NCBI GenBank assembly: GCA_002717765.1
Contig: PBCB01000002.1
Location: forward strand, 14,292 to 20,908
DNA: 6,617 nucleotides
Direction of reading: 5' to 3'
DNA from: Fidelibacterota bacterium
Lineage (GTDB): Bacteria > Marinisomatota > Marinisomatia > Marinisomatales > TCS55
Part shown: positions 1 through 6,354 of the stretch, piece by piece
Position numbering within the stretch: position 1 is the stretch's first letter
Layout of the letters: every line of letters begins with the position of its first letter
Made by a program: the position numbers and the translations under genes
Notes under the pieces: model-generated
What the model saw: the letters and a program-made list of their open reading frames with translations, nothing else
Databases searched by the model: none
What the model was told of the DNA's origin: nothing

Positions 1-335
1 TCTAATGCATTATTTAAATCAACCTGGGCATCGGTCTTAGCTTGAATAAGGTGGTCGCAATGAACTGTAGAAGGAACTGCTACTTTATCTTTGCCTGCCA
101 TCATGAATTGTAAAAGAGCCATTTGAGCTGTAGCATCTTGCATTGCCACCCTATCGGGAATAAAGTCTACATATGATTTCCCGCGCTGATAATTATGACT
201 AGGTAAATCTAAAGATAGATGACTATATAAAATCTTTTCAGATAAGGTTAATGGACGACCAAGCTTTTTTTTGGCAGCCTGAACACTATCGTTCATCCTT
301 TCGTAGTATTTATTGATCATTTTGAGATCGAACAT
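1..335 (-). CDS. Aconitate hydratase, mitochondrial type (N-terminal part, cut by the window edge)
   Basis: Aconitase is the 4Fe-4S TCA-cycle enzyme that interconverts citrate and isocitrate in the cytoplasm. Reading the minus strand from ATG at 335-333 gives 111 complete codons that run off base 1. The start [14 protein letters not shown] and the segment [15 protein letters not shown] (residues 26-40) are typical of mitochondrial-type aconitases. [17 protein letters not shown] (61-77) carries the glutamine matching Gln72 of pig aconitase, and [12 protein letters not shown] (88-99) carries the Asp-His pair matching Asp100-His101. The iron-sulfur cysteines lie beyond the window. The start is supported by an AAGG Shine-Dalgarno-like stretch about 9 nt upstream on the coding strand. 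The gene is divergent from the PorU-like gene. The family call is firm; acn would be the usual name, but bacterial symbols vary (acnA/acnM/acn), so none is given. Confidence 0.93.
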   Translation of the reverse strand, partial: MFDLKMINKYYERMNDSVQAAKKKLGRPLTLSEKILYSHLSLDLPSHNYQRGKSYVDFIPDRVAMQDATAQMALLQFMMAGKDKVAVPSTVHCDHLIQAKTDAQVDLNNAL

Positions 336-360
336 GTAAAACTACCTTAATCTTATCTTA

Positions 361-366
361 ATTATA
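361..366 (-). promoter_or_regulatory. Possible -10 box for the aconitase gene
   Basis: The minus strand reads TATAAT here, 25 nt upstream of the aconitase ATG, which would leave a short leader of about 20 nt. No good -35 hexamer sits 16-18 bp further upstream. In DNA this AT-rich, a perfect -10 by chance is likely, so this is a weak candidate. Confidence 0.3.
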
Positions 367-446
367 AAACTGAAAAAAAATGTGAAATGGTTCATTGAAA
401 TTACACCCATCAGAACTTGTATTCAATTTCATAAGAATGATTTAAT

Positions 447-452
447 TATAAT
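447..452 (+). promoter_or_regulatory. Possible -10 box for the porU-like transcription unit
   Basis: TATAAT occurs about 65 nt before the porU-like ATG, inside a TTATAA-TT-TTATAA repeat. No convincing -35 lies at the proper distance; TTCAAT at 422-427 is 19 bp away. The A/T richness makes chance occurrence likely. It is given only as the best candidate in the region. Confidence 0.22.
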
Positions 453-517
453 TTTATAAAAAAAATCAAAAAAACTTTCCAAATTTATAGCGCCTTAAAT
501 AACTAATTTTTATTTAA

Positions 518-3500
518 ATGAGACAAATAAGCATAATATTATTTTTTATTGCATTTCAAATACTCTATTCTCAATCTGGGTATGAAATCATAAGTTCATC
601 TGAAGATGAACTGGTCATAAAAATAATAACTGAACCTCTTTCTGAGGATGACTTAAGACCTTTTAATTTATTAATTGGTCTTCCAACTCCAAATTTACCT
701 ACAATTGAAATTGAAAGATCTGCTGAAAAATCGCATTCGTTTCAAGTCAATAAAACTTCTCCAGGTGCAGTTTGGATACATAACCAAAAAGTCAATGACC
801 TCTTTACTGGAACGCTTCAAATCTCACCAGCAGCTAATCCAAAAACCTACTTCACGGATATACTATTAAGAATTGCATTTGAAAGCACAATTTCTCAAGA
901 AAAAGGAATAGATGAAATTCATCAATCACTACTTGCTCCAAAAGTTGTTAATTGGAATATTGCTAAAAAGTGGATAAGGCCAACAACAAAAAATCGTATT
1001 GAAAAATCAAATTTGCCTGATGGTATGTGGATTAATTTTAAAATCAAAAATGATAATGTATATAGGATTGATGGAAAATTAATTAATTCAACTATTGGAA
1101 CTACATCAAACCTAGACCCTAGAAGTATTATGATATTTACAGGATCAGCATATGGGCGAGATAAAACTTATGATCTATCTCAAAGATTGGTAAGTGAAAG
1201 TAAAGTGCCTTCAAATATGGTAGAAATTCCAATTACAATTTATGGAGAATCTGATGGAAACTTGTCTGATAGTGACTTTCTTTTTTTCTATGCAAAAGGC
1301 CCTAGTGGATATGATGTTAATCTTAATAAGGTCGAATGGCACCAAAATCTATATTTTAATGAAAGCCTATATTGGCTATTAATCCCTCATGATTCATCGC
1401 TTCGGGGAAAAAGAGTAAAGACTGGGAATATTGTTAATGATGGGCCATTAGAAGCAAATTTTGGCTTAACGTACTACCATTATGAAATTGATAATATAAA
1501 TCCTCAAGAATCAGGGCTGGCTTGGGGGGATCAGTCAATCAAGCCCAGCGCTTCTATAGTTCAATCTATAGATTTATCACATCCACTGCTTTCAGCTAAG
1601 GCAGCGGGGGTTTTTGGAATGATTGGAAACGAAACATCTGAAACGCGCTATAAGAATACTGACCATAATATTTCTCTTCAAATAAATAACATAAATCTAT
1701 CAAAACTTAATTGGTCAAATATTGGATTAAAATCTGGAAGCTTCGATATTGAAGCGGGGTTGTTAAGGCACGGCTTAAATGGATTTAAATTAACGAATGA
1801 ATCTGAAAATCCTAACTCAGAACCGTTTTTTGATTTCTTGGATATAGCTTATCAGAGAAAGCTTATATACGAAAGTCCTTTTGAGTTTTTTTCTTCTATT
1901 CAATCAACTGATATCACTTATAAGATTGATGGAAAAAATATAATTGCTTGGAATATCTCAAATGCAATAAATCCAGAAAATAGACCCATTATAACTTTAG
2001 ATAATTCTTATTTTAGAGTCTCCATTCCTCAAGATACTCTTCAAAGATTTTATATTTTTAGTACAGAGGATATCATCAAGGTAGATGATTTAATTATGAT
2101 TGGTGAGAAAAAGTGGAATGTATTGCGTTCAGTAAATAATAACGCAAAACACATCATAATTGGCCCTGAATCATTCCGAACGGCATCAAAAAGTCTAATC
2201 AATCATCGACCAAACTCATTTTATAGTTCACTGGAAAATATTTATGATGAATTTTCTGGAGGTAATAAAGATCCAATTGCAATTAGATATTTTTTAAATT
2301 GGGCTCAAAACAATTGGAATTCTTCACCCTCAACAGTATTGTTTATGGGAGACGCAGACTATGATTATAGAAATATTTCAGGGTTTTCAAAAATGGTTAT
2401 TCCAACAATTCAAATTGGTACGCTTAATACGCATGCCACCGATGATCGCTTAGTAGCCTTTAATGGCACAATACCCGAAATGGCCTCAGGAAGATTTCCA
2501 GCAAGAACAGAGGATGAAGTCAAAAATTTTAGTAATAAAATAATAGAATTTGAAAATAAGATTAATAGCGAATCTTGGAGGCAAAAAATTACCCTAGTGG
2601 CAGATGACCCATCAAGACCAGAAAAAGAAAGTTTTGAACTTGCAATAGGCAAGAGCCATACTTTTAATTCTGAAAAATTATCAAAATTGATTCCTGATTT
2701 TATGGAAATAAAAAAATTATATCTCGTTGATTTTAAAGAGGTAAATGATGGCACTCCACTTGGCGTTACAAAGCCATTAGCTACCCAAGAATTATTAGAT
2801 ATAGTTAATTCAGGGACTTCAATTATAAACTATATTGGACATGGAAACTCAACCCAATGGGCTCAAGAAAAATTGCTCATCCTTAACGAGCAAAGGAATG
2901 ATATTGAGTTAATGAATACTAAAATGAAACTTCCACTTTGGATAGCTGGAACATGTAACTGGGGTCATTTTGATAATATTAATGAAGAATCATTTGCTGA
3001 AGAATTAATCAGAACTCCTTTAGATGCTGCTTCAGCAGTTATTAGCACATCTAGAGGGATTAGCGTTACAAGCAATATTCAATTTTTAAATAGGCTTTTT
3101 AATGAAATATTTAAAAATAATAATATCACTTCAAAAACAATTGGCTCAGTACTTCAATCTGTAAAAACGGGAGGCTCGGATGGGGAGCTCTTTCACTTAT
3201 TTGGAGATCCAGCAATGATGATACCACTTCCAGGTAATATTATCTCAGATGCATATGTTAATCCAGATACAATTTCTACTCTTGAAATCGGAACGTTAAA
3301 TATTTCATCAGATCTAAGAAATGGATCTGGAAGTTTAGTGCTTCAAGATGCTCAAAAAGAAGTGTCTGTAAATTTTTTCTATGGCTCAAAACAAGAAAGT
3401 ATTTCATTTCAACGAAGTGGCGCTAATTTATTTAAAGGATCATTTACTTTTTCAGATGGAATTATACAGCCCAAGTTTCGCGTTCCTAAAGATATTTCAT

Positions 3501-4246
3501 ATTCAAAAGATTTCGCTAATATAAGGTTTCATATATTTGATCCTAATGGTCAAGAGGCAATTGGTGCAGTTTCAAATATTTTATTGACTCCGGGAGGCCC
3601 ATCATCTGATGTAGAAGGTCCAATTATTACCTTTGAAACAAAATCTGGCCGTCTATTGAGAAATGGAGATCATATCAATAGAGATAGTGAATTAAAAATT
3701 AGAATATCTGATCCTAGTGGAATAAATATTACTGGAGAAAAAGGTCATGAGCTTATACTTTATGATGAGTTGTTAGATAAGGAGCTATTTCTAAATGATA
3801 AATTTATTTATGATATAAATAGCTTGACGATGGGTAGCTCCAGCTATAACCCGGAGCCAGATTTTGATGAGATAAGTTTTTCAGTTCAAGCATGGGACAA
3901 TGCCAACAATCCAAGTGAAGTCCAAATAAACCTAACAATTGTTGGATTAGATAAATTTGAACTAAAAAACGTACTTAACTACCCTAACCCATTTTATGAA
4001 AATACCCAGTTTTCATTTGAATTAACGCAAGATGGTGAAGTAAAAATCGATGTTTACACCTTAGGGGGTCTAAAAGTTAAATCGTTTCCATCAAGTTTTT
4101 TCAGTCAAGGTTTTGGAATTATTGATTGGGACGGTAGAGATGATTTTGGTCATCTATTATCTAATGGGGTCTATTTGTATCAGGTAAAAGCGCAAAATAG
4201 TATTACAAAAATTAACCACATAGGAAGGCTTGCAATTATCAGATGA
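518..4246 (+). CDS. porU: PorU-like type IX secretion system sortase (C25 cysteine peptidase)
   Basis: PorU is the outer-membrane-associated sortase that cleaves the C-terminal signal of type IX cargo and attaches cargo to the cell surface. This 1242-residue protein begins with a signal peptide: hydrophobic IIsoleucine/Phe-rich core at residues 4-17 and probable cleavage near YS|QS (18/19). A long beta-rich N-terminal region follows. The C25 peptidase domain spans about 540-905 and includes FMGDADYDYRN (609-619), ASGRFPARTEDEV (656-668), VADDP (694-698), catalytic His775 in NYIGHGN, catalytic Cys813 in IAGTCNWGHFDN, and FGDPAMM (895-901). An Ig-like stretch (about 1030-1145) and a FlgD/T9SS-type C-terminal domain (about 1148-1242, NYPNPF, DGRDDFG, GVYLYQVKA) complete it. 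An in-frame TAA at 515-517 directly precedes the ATG, so no earlier start is possible in that frame; there is no clear Shine-Dalgarno. Its last bases overlap maf. A gingipain-like cargo protease is the main alternative, since both share the C25 fold, but the spacing and the sequence around the His-Cys pair and the length fit PorU better. Confidence 0.78.
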   Translation: MRQISIILFFIAFQILYSQSGYEIISSSEDELVIKIITEPLSEDDLRPFNLLIGLPTPNLPTIEIERSAEKSHSFQVNKTSPGAVWIHNQKVNDLFTGTLQISPAANPKTYFTDILLRIAFESTISQEKGIDEIHQSLLAPKVVNWNIAKKWIRPTTKNRIEKSNLPDGMWINFKIKNDNVYRIDGKLINSTIGTTSNLDPRSIMIFTGSAYGRDKTYDLSQRLVSESKVPSNMVEIPITIYGESDGNLSDSDFLFFYAKGPSGYDVNLNKVEWHQNLYFNESLYWLLIPHDSSLRGKRVKTGNIVNDGPLEANFGLTYYHYEIDNINPQESGLAWGDQSIKPSASIVQSIDLSHPLLSAKAAGVFGMIGNETSETRYKNTDHNISLQINNINLSKLNWSNIGLKSGSFDIEAGLLRHGLNGFKLTNESENPNSEPFFDFLDIAYQRKLIYESPFEFFSSIQSTDITYKIDGKNIIAWNISNAINPENRPIITLDNSYFRVSIPQDTLQRFYIFSTEDIIKVDDLIMIGEKKWNVLRSVNNNAKHIIIGPESFRTASKSLINHRPNSFYSSLENIYDEFSGGNKDPIAIRYFLNWAQNNWNSSPSTVLFMGDADYDYRNISGFSKMVIPTIQIGTLNTHATDDRLVAFNGTIPEMASGRFPARTEDEVKNFSNKIIEFENKINSESWRQKITLVADDPSRPEKESFELAIGKSHTFNSEKLSKLIPDFMEIKKLYLVDFKEVNDGTPLGVTKPLATQELLDIVNSGTSIINYIGHGNSTQWAQEKLLILNEQRNDIELMNTKMKLPLWIAGTCNWGHFDNINEESFAEELIRTPLDAASAVISTSRGISVTSNIQFLNRLFNEIFKNNNITSKTIGSVLQSVKTGGSDGELFHLFGDPAMMIPLPGNIISDAYVNPDTISTLEIGTLNISSDLRNGSGSLVLQDAQKEVSVNFFYGSKQESISFQRSGANLFKGSFTFSDGIIQPKFRVPKDISYSKDFANIRFHIFDPNGQEAIGAVSNILLTPGGPSSDVEGPIITFETKSGRLLRNGDHINRDSELKIRISDPSGINITGEKGHELILYDELLDKELFLNDKFIYDINSLTMGSSSYNPEPDFDEISFSVQAWDNANNPSEVQINLTIVGLDKFELKNVLNYPNPFYENTQFSFELTQDGEVKIDVYTLGGLKVKSFPSSFFSQGFGIIDWDGRDDFGHLLSNGVYLYQVKAQNSITKINHIGRLAIIR

Positions 4247-4833
4247 ATTTACTTAATAATCTTGGCAAAATTATTCTAGCCTCTAAGTCCCCAAGAAGAG
4301 AGCAAATATTAAATAAAATCAATTTAAATTTTGAAATTGTACCCAGCAATATTGATGAAAATTTTGATGCAAAGCTTGAACCATCAAGATATGTAAAGCT
4401 TTGTGCAGAAAAAAAAGCCAATAAAGTATCTTTATCTTATAAAAATAATTATATTATTGGAGCAGACACAATCGTAGTCTTAAACAATAAAATATTAGGA
4501 AAGCCAAAAGATAAAACGGAAAGCCATGAAATGCTAAAGATGCTATCAGGTAAAACTCATAAAGTTTTTTCTGGAGTATCAATTCAAAAATATGATAAAA
4601 AAATAAATGAATCATTTTATTGTATGACGGATGTAACACTAAATATCTTATCAGATGATTTAATATCATATTATATTAAAAAATATAAACCTTTCGATAA
4701 GGCGGGTAGTTACGGAATACAAGATTGGTTCTCAAGCCAAGTTAGTAGTATAAATGGATGCTATTACAATGTAATGGGTCTACCTCTATCAGGGCTATTT
4801 AAAAGGCTAGTAATTCTTGCTAATAGAAAATAA
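4243..4833 (+). CDS. maf: Maf-family nucleoside triphosphate pyrophosphatase (YhdE-like, dTTP/UTP type)
   Basis: Maf proteins hydrolyse non-canonical or excess nucleoside triphosphates to the monophosphate plus pyrophosphate in the cytoplasm and have been linked to septum inhibition. The 196 residues match the usual family length. Visible signatures are the phosphate-binding loop ILASKSPRRE (11-20), the catalytic aspartate D75 in GADTIVV, the lysine in ILGKP (84-88), the THKVFSGV segment (105-112), DKAGSYGIQ (152-160) and NVMGLPLSG (176-184). The IL-KP and DKAG-YGIQ motifs point to the YhdE (dTTP/UTP) rather than the YceF (m7GTP) branch; this sub-assignment is inferred. The ATG overlaps the preceding TGA as ATGA (4243-4246), which favours translational coupling. 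A purine-rich AGGAAGG lies at 4222-4228, rather far (14 nt) from the start. Confidence 0.93.
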   Translation: MNLLNNLGKIILASKSPRREQILNKINLNFEIVPSNIDENFDAKLEPSRYVKLCAEKKANKVSLSYKNNYIIGADTIVVLNNKILGKPKDKTESHEMLKMLSGKTHKVFSGVSIQKYDKKINESFYCMTDVTLNILSDDLISYYIKKYKPFDKAGSYGIQDWFSSQVSSINGCYYNVMGLPLSGLFKRLVILANRK

Positions 4834-4892
4834 TAAAAAATAAATTATATTTAACCTTACAATAATAAAAAATTAGATAGAACAAAGATTAA
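4834..4892 (+). other. Short maf-rodZ spacer, no terminator seen
   Basis: These 59 nt are almost entirely A and T, with no GC-rich hairpin plus U-tract and no evident promoter. Read-through from maf into the rodZ-like gene is the simplest interpretation. Confidence 0.5.
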
Positions 4893-5750
4893 ATGGCCAA
4901 ATTTTATAATGAGCTCAAATTAATTCGTGAAGAAAAAGGAATTGAGCTCGAAAAAATACATAAAAGAACTAAAATTAGCCTTTCTGCACTACAGGCTATT
5001 GAAAAAGGGAAATTCGATCAATTACCATATACATATGTTCGCCTATTTCTTAGAGCATATGCGGTGGAAATCGGAGCTAACCCTGAAGAGGCTCTAGAAA
5101 ATTTTGAAATTTTTATTGGAAATAAAGAAGAGACCCCTGATAAGAAAATTGATGAAAGTTTTGATATAAGTGCTGATGCTCTCTTCTCGAATGATAAAAC
5201 TGATAACATAAAAAAAGAAAGCGAACAAAAAAATCCAATTTTGAGAAAGCGGCCATCACTTTCTATTCGAACAGATATAATTAAAAGCATCTTTATAATT
5301 TCAACACTGGTCTTTGCGGTTTATATTATTTTATCAATCAATAAAGAGGTTGAAGCAAATAAACCAAAAGAGTTTATCAGTGATTTTGAAGAAGAAGGTC
5401 CCATTAGCGATCAAATGCTTCAAGAAAGTTATGTAAGAATTTCGGAAACTAAACAAGCTCTTAAAGCCACTGCTCCTTATTCAATTATGCTTACTACAGA
5501 TCAGCGTTTGTGGTATGAAATTAAATCTGATGATCTAGTCAAATCTGAGCAAGTTTTACCGATTGGTGATAATCATCTACATCGCTTCAATAATAATATT
5601 AATATAAAATTTAATCAATCTACTGGATTAAATCTTTACTTGAATGAATCTAGTTTAAATATAATAGATTCAGATACTTATCCAATTCGAATAATTATTT
5701 CAGTACCAGAAAGAACCGTAGCTATTCAACGTTTCTCCCCTAAAAAGTAA
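4893..5750 (+). CDS. rodZ: RodZ-like membrane protein with N-terminal helix-turn-helix
   Basis: RodZ links the MreB cytoskeleton to the elongation machinery and so supports cell shape. The 285-residue protein has the expected order of parts. Residues 5-75 form a RodZ/HTH_25-type helix-turn-helix: LKLIREEKGIELEKIHKRTK, then LQAIEKGKFDQLP (33-45) and YVRLFLRAYAVEIGA (48-62). Residues 78-126 are a charged, low-complexity cytoplasmic linker ending in the basic stretch RKRPSLSIR. A single membrane helix lies at about 129-149 (IIKSIFIISTLVFAVYIILSI), giving N-in, C-out topology by the positive-inside rule. The periplasmic C-terminus (about 194-281) resembles the DUF4115-type beta domain of RodZ. 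A TAA in frame (4890-4892) directly precedes the ATG, fixing it as the earliest start; no strong Shine-Dalgarno is visible. It lies 59 nt after maf, in front of mraZ. A RodZ-type transcriptional regulator role cannot be excluded. Confidence 0.84.
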   Translation: MAKFYNELKLIREEKGIELEKIHKRTKISLSALQAIEKGKFDQLPYTYVRLFLRAYAVEIGANPEEALENFEIFIGNKEETPDKKIDESFDISADALFSNDKTDNIKKESEQKNPILRKRPSLSIRTDIIKSIFIISTLVFAVYIILSINKEVEANKPKEFISDFEEEGPISDQMLQESYVRISETKQALKATAPYSIMLTTDQRLWYEIKSDDLVKSEQVLPIGDNHLHRFNNNINIKFNQSTGLNLYLNESSLNIIDSDTYPIRIIISVPERTVAIQRFSPKK

Positions 5751-5791
5751 AACAATATCTTCATTTATAAATCTTAATTAATCCTATTTGG

Positions 5792-5808
5792 ATCAATAAT
5801 TTATTGAT
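5792..5808. repeat. 17-bp perfect palindrome upstream of the mraZ promoter
   Basis: ATCAATAA (5792-5799) and TTATTGAT (5801-5808) are exact inverted copies around a single T at 5800. TTATTG recurs at 5811-5816, exactly 10 bp after its first copy. The dyad ends 8 bp before the putative -35 hexamer, a place where a dimeric regulator could bind. Whether any protein binds is not shown by the sequence, and all-but-two A/T arms make chance less improbable than the length suggests. Confidence 0.5.
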
Positions 5809-5816
5809 AATTATTG

Positions 5817-5844
5817 TTGACAATAGTGGGTTAAGCTATATACA
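5817..5844 (+). promoter_or_regulatory. Putative promoter of mraZ-rsmH
   Basis: A consensus -35 TTGACA (5817-5822) is followed after 16 bp by TATACA (5839-5844) as a -10. Transcription would start near 5850, leaving a leader of about 35 nt. The same stretch contains TACATTG (5841-5847), one base short of the Bacteroidota TAnnTTTG -7 element, so a lineage-specific sigma factor could use slightly different bases. The interleaved TGGG boxes support this as the controlled promoter. Confidence 0.5.
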
Positions 5845-5861
5845 TTGTGGGTGGTTGTGGG
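5827..5861 (+). promoter_or_regulatory. MraZ-type operator: three phased TGGG boxes
   Basis: TGGG occurs at 5827-5830, 5848-5851 and 5858-5861. The last two sit in near-identical 10-bp units (TGTGGGTGGT, TGTGGGTTAT), and the first is 21 bp upstream, so all three face the same side of the helix. In E. coli, MraZ is known to repress its own promoter through TGGGN direct repeats separated by 5 bp, that is, with a 10-bp period. The boxes here overlap the putative promoter and start site, as expected for autorepression. Binding by this MraZ is inferred from sequence and position. Confidence 0.7.
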
Positions 5862-5872
5862 TTATTATCCCA
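5858..5872 (+). repeat. TGGG/CCCA inverted repeat in the mraZ leader
   Basis: The third TGGG box (5858-5861) is followed after 7 nt by its inverse CCCA (5869-5872). In DNA this offers a fourth, oppositely oriented box; in RNA it could form a short 4-bp stem ending 12 nt before the ATG, next to the weak AAAG ribosome-binding site. Four base pairs is a weak stem, so its role is uncertain. Confidence 0.4.
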
Positions 5873-5884
5873 AAGATTTAAAGT

Positions 5885-6349
5885 ATGACATTAAATAAAA
5901 ATACATTTATTGGAGAGTATAGCTATGCGCTAGATGCCAAGGGAAGAATAAATATTCCTTCAAAATTTCGTAGCACTCTTAGTAAGGATAATGAGCGGTC
6001 TCTAGTAGCTACTAGAGGCATGGATAGGTGTATTTGGGTATACCCTTTGATTGTTTGGCAATCCATAGAAAATGAGCTCAGGAAGCTATCTTCTCTATCT
6101 AGCATAAATCGATCCTTCACACGAAACACTGTAAGATATGCGTCTATTGTTCAATTAGATAAGCAAGGCAGGGTTGCAATAAATCAAGATTTAATTAAAT
6201 TTGCCAATCTAAATAAAAAAGCTCTGATTATTGGAATGGTAAATAAAATTGAAATATGGGATCCCATATATCTTTCTACTGTTGATAAAAAAGCACAAAA
6301 AATTGATTCATCAGAATTTGATGAACTCGCTGATAAAATAATACTCTGA
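5885..6349 (+). CDS. mraZ: Transcriptional regulator MraZ
   Basis: MraZ is a DNA-binding protein with two AbrB-like halves, forms ring-shaped oligomers, and controls the division and cell-wall (dcw) operon of which it is the first gene. The 154 residues match the family length. Both conserved loops are present: DAKGRINIPSKFR (17-29) in the first half and DKQGRVAINQDL (92-103) in the second, with the usual IP replaced by IN in the second. GMDRCIWVYP (45-54) and IEIWDP (122-127) are also typical. The C-terminal tail (about 134-154) is charged and probably flexible. An in-frame TAA at 5879-5881 limits the start to this ATG; only a weak AAAG (5872-5875) serves as ribosome-binding site. rsmH follows after 5 nt. 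The TGGG operator immediately upstream implies autoregulation. Confidence 0.95.
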   Translation: MTLNKNTFIGEYSYALDAKGRINIPSKFRSTLSKDNERSLVATRGMDRCIWVYPLIVWQSIENELRKLSSLSSINRSFTRNTVRYASIVQLDKQGRVAINQDLIKFANLNKKALIIGMVNKIEIWDPIYLSTVDKKAQKIDSSEFDELADKIIL

Positions 6350-6354
6350 TTTTG

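Larger units (their letters stand above)
336..517. other. Divergent intergenic region between aconitase and porU-like genes
   Basis: This is 182 bp of very AT-rich DNA with several homopolymeric A runs, including eight As at 373-380 and a longer A-rich stretch near 458-476. It must hold the outward promoters of both flanking genes. Only weak -10-like hexamers can be picked out (listed separately). I see no strong inverted repeat, RNA gene or credible small ORF. Confidence 0.6.
5751..5884 (+). other. Regulatory gap between rodZ-like gene and mraZ
   Basis: This 134-bp spacer is the longest between co-directional genes in the window. Its first half is AT-rich and includes a small inverted repeat ATCC-TATTT-GGAT (5781-5793) and a 17-bp palindrome. 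The second half turns G-rich on the plus strand and carries a promoter-like pair and the TGGG boxes. No convincing intrinsic terminator for the rodZ-like gene is seen, so some read-through into mraZ is possible. Confidence 0.7.

Noticed and set aside
336..517. Small RNA or riboswitch between the divergent genes
   Set aside because: The sequence is A/T-rich with no stable stems or conserved riboswitch motif visible; base composition alone explains the short repeats.
2410..2754. Antisense open frame of 114 codons inside the porU-like gene
   Set aside because: It lies opposite the C25 domain, whose reading frame is clearly conserved; the antisense product shows no recognisable family and has the serine/leucine-rich composition of a shadow frame.
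518..4246. Frameshift, fusion or decay in the long PorU-like gene
   Set aside because: The frame is open throughout, domain order is as expected, and both catalytic residues and the C-terminal domain are present.
5018..5290. Antisense open frame of 90 codons within the rodZ-like gene
   Set aside because: It overlaps the helix-turn-helix and linker coding sequence entirely, with no start signal or family resemblance.
5781..5816. Possible intrinsic terminator after the rodZ-like gene
   Set aside because: The inverted repeats here (ATCC/GGAT and ATCAATAA/TTATTGAT) are short or nearly all A/T and are not followed by a T tract, so a Rho-independent terminator is not supported.
5827..5861. G-quadruplex in the G-rich stretch before mraZ
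   Set aside because: There are only three GGG runs, one of them 18 bp from the next, and the fourth run is only GG; the phased TGGG operator explains the G-richness better.
5923..6129. Antisense open frame within mraZ, and similar short frames at 675-869, 4239-4421 and 4454-4669
   Set aside because: All are contained in well-supported genes in other frames and show no independent coding evidence.
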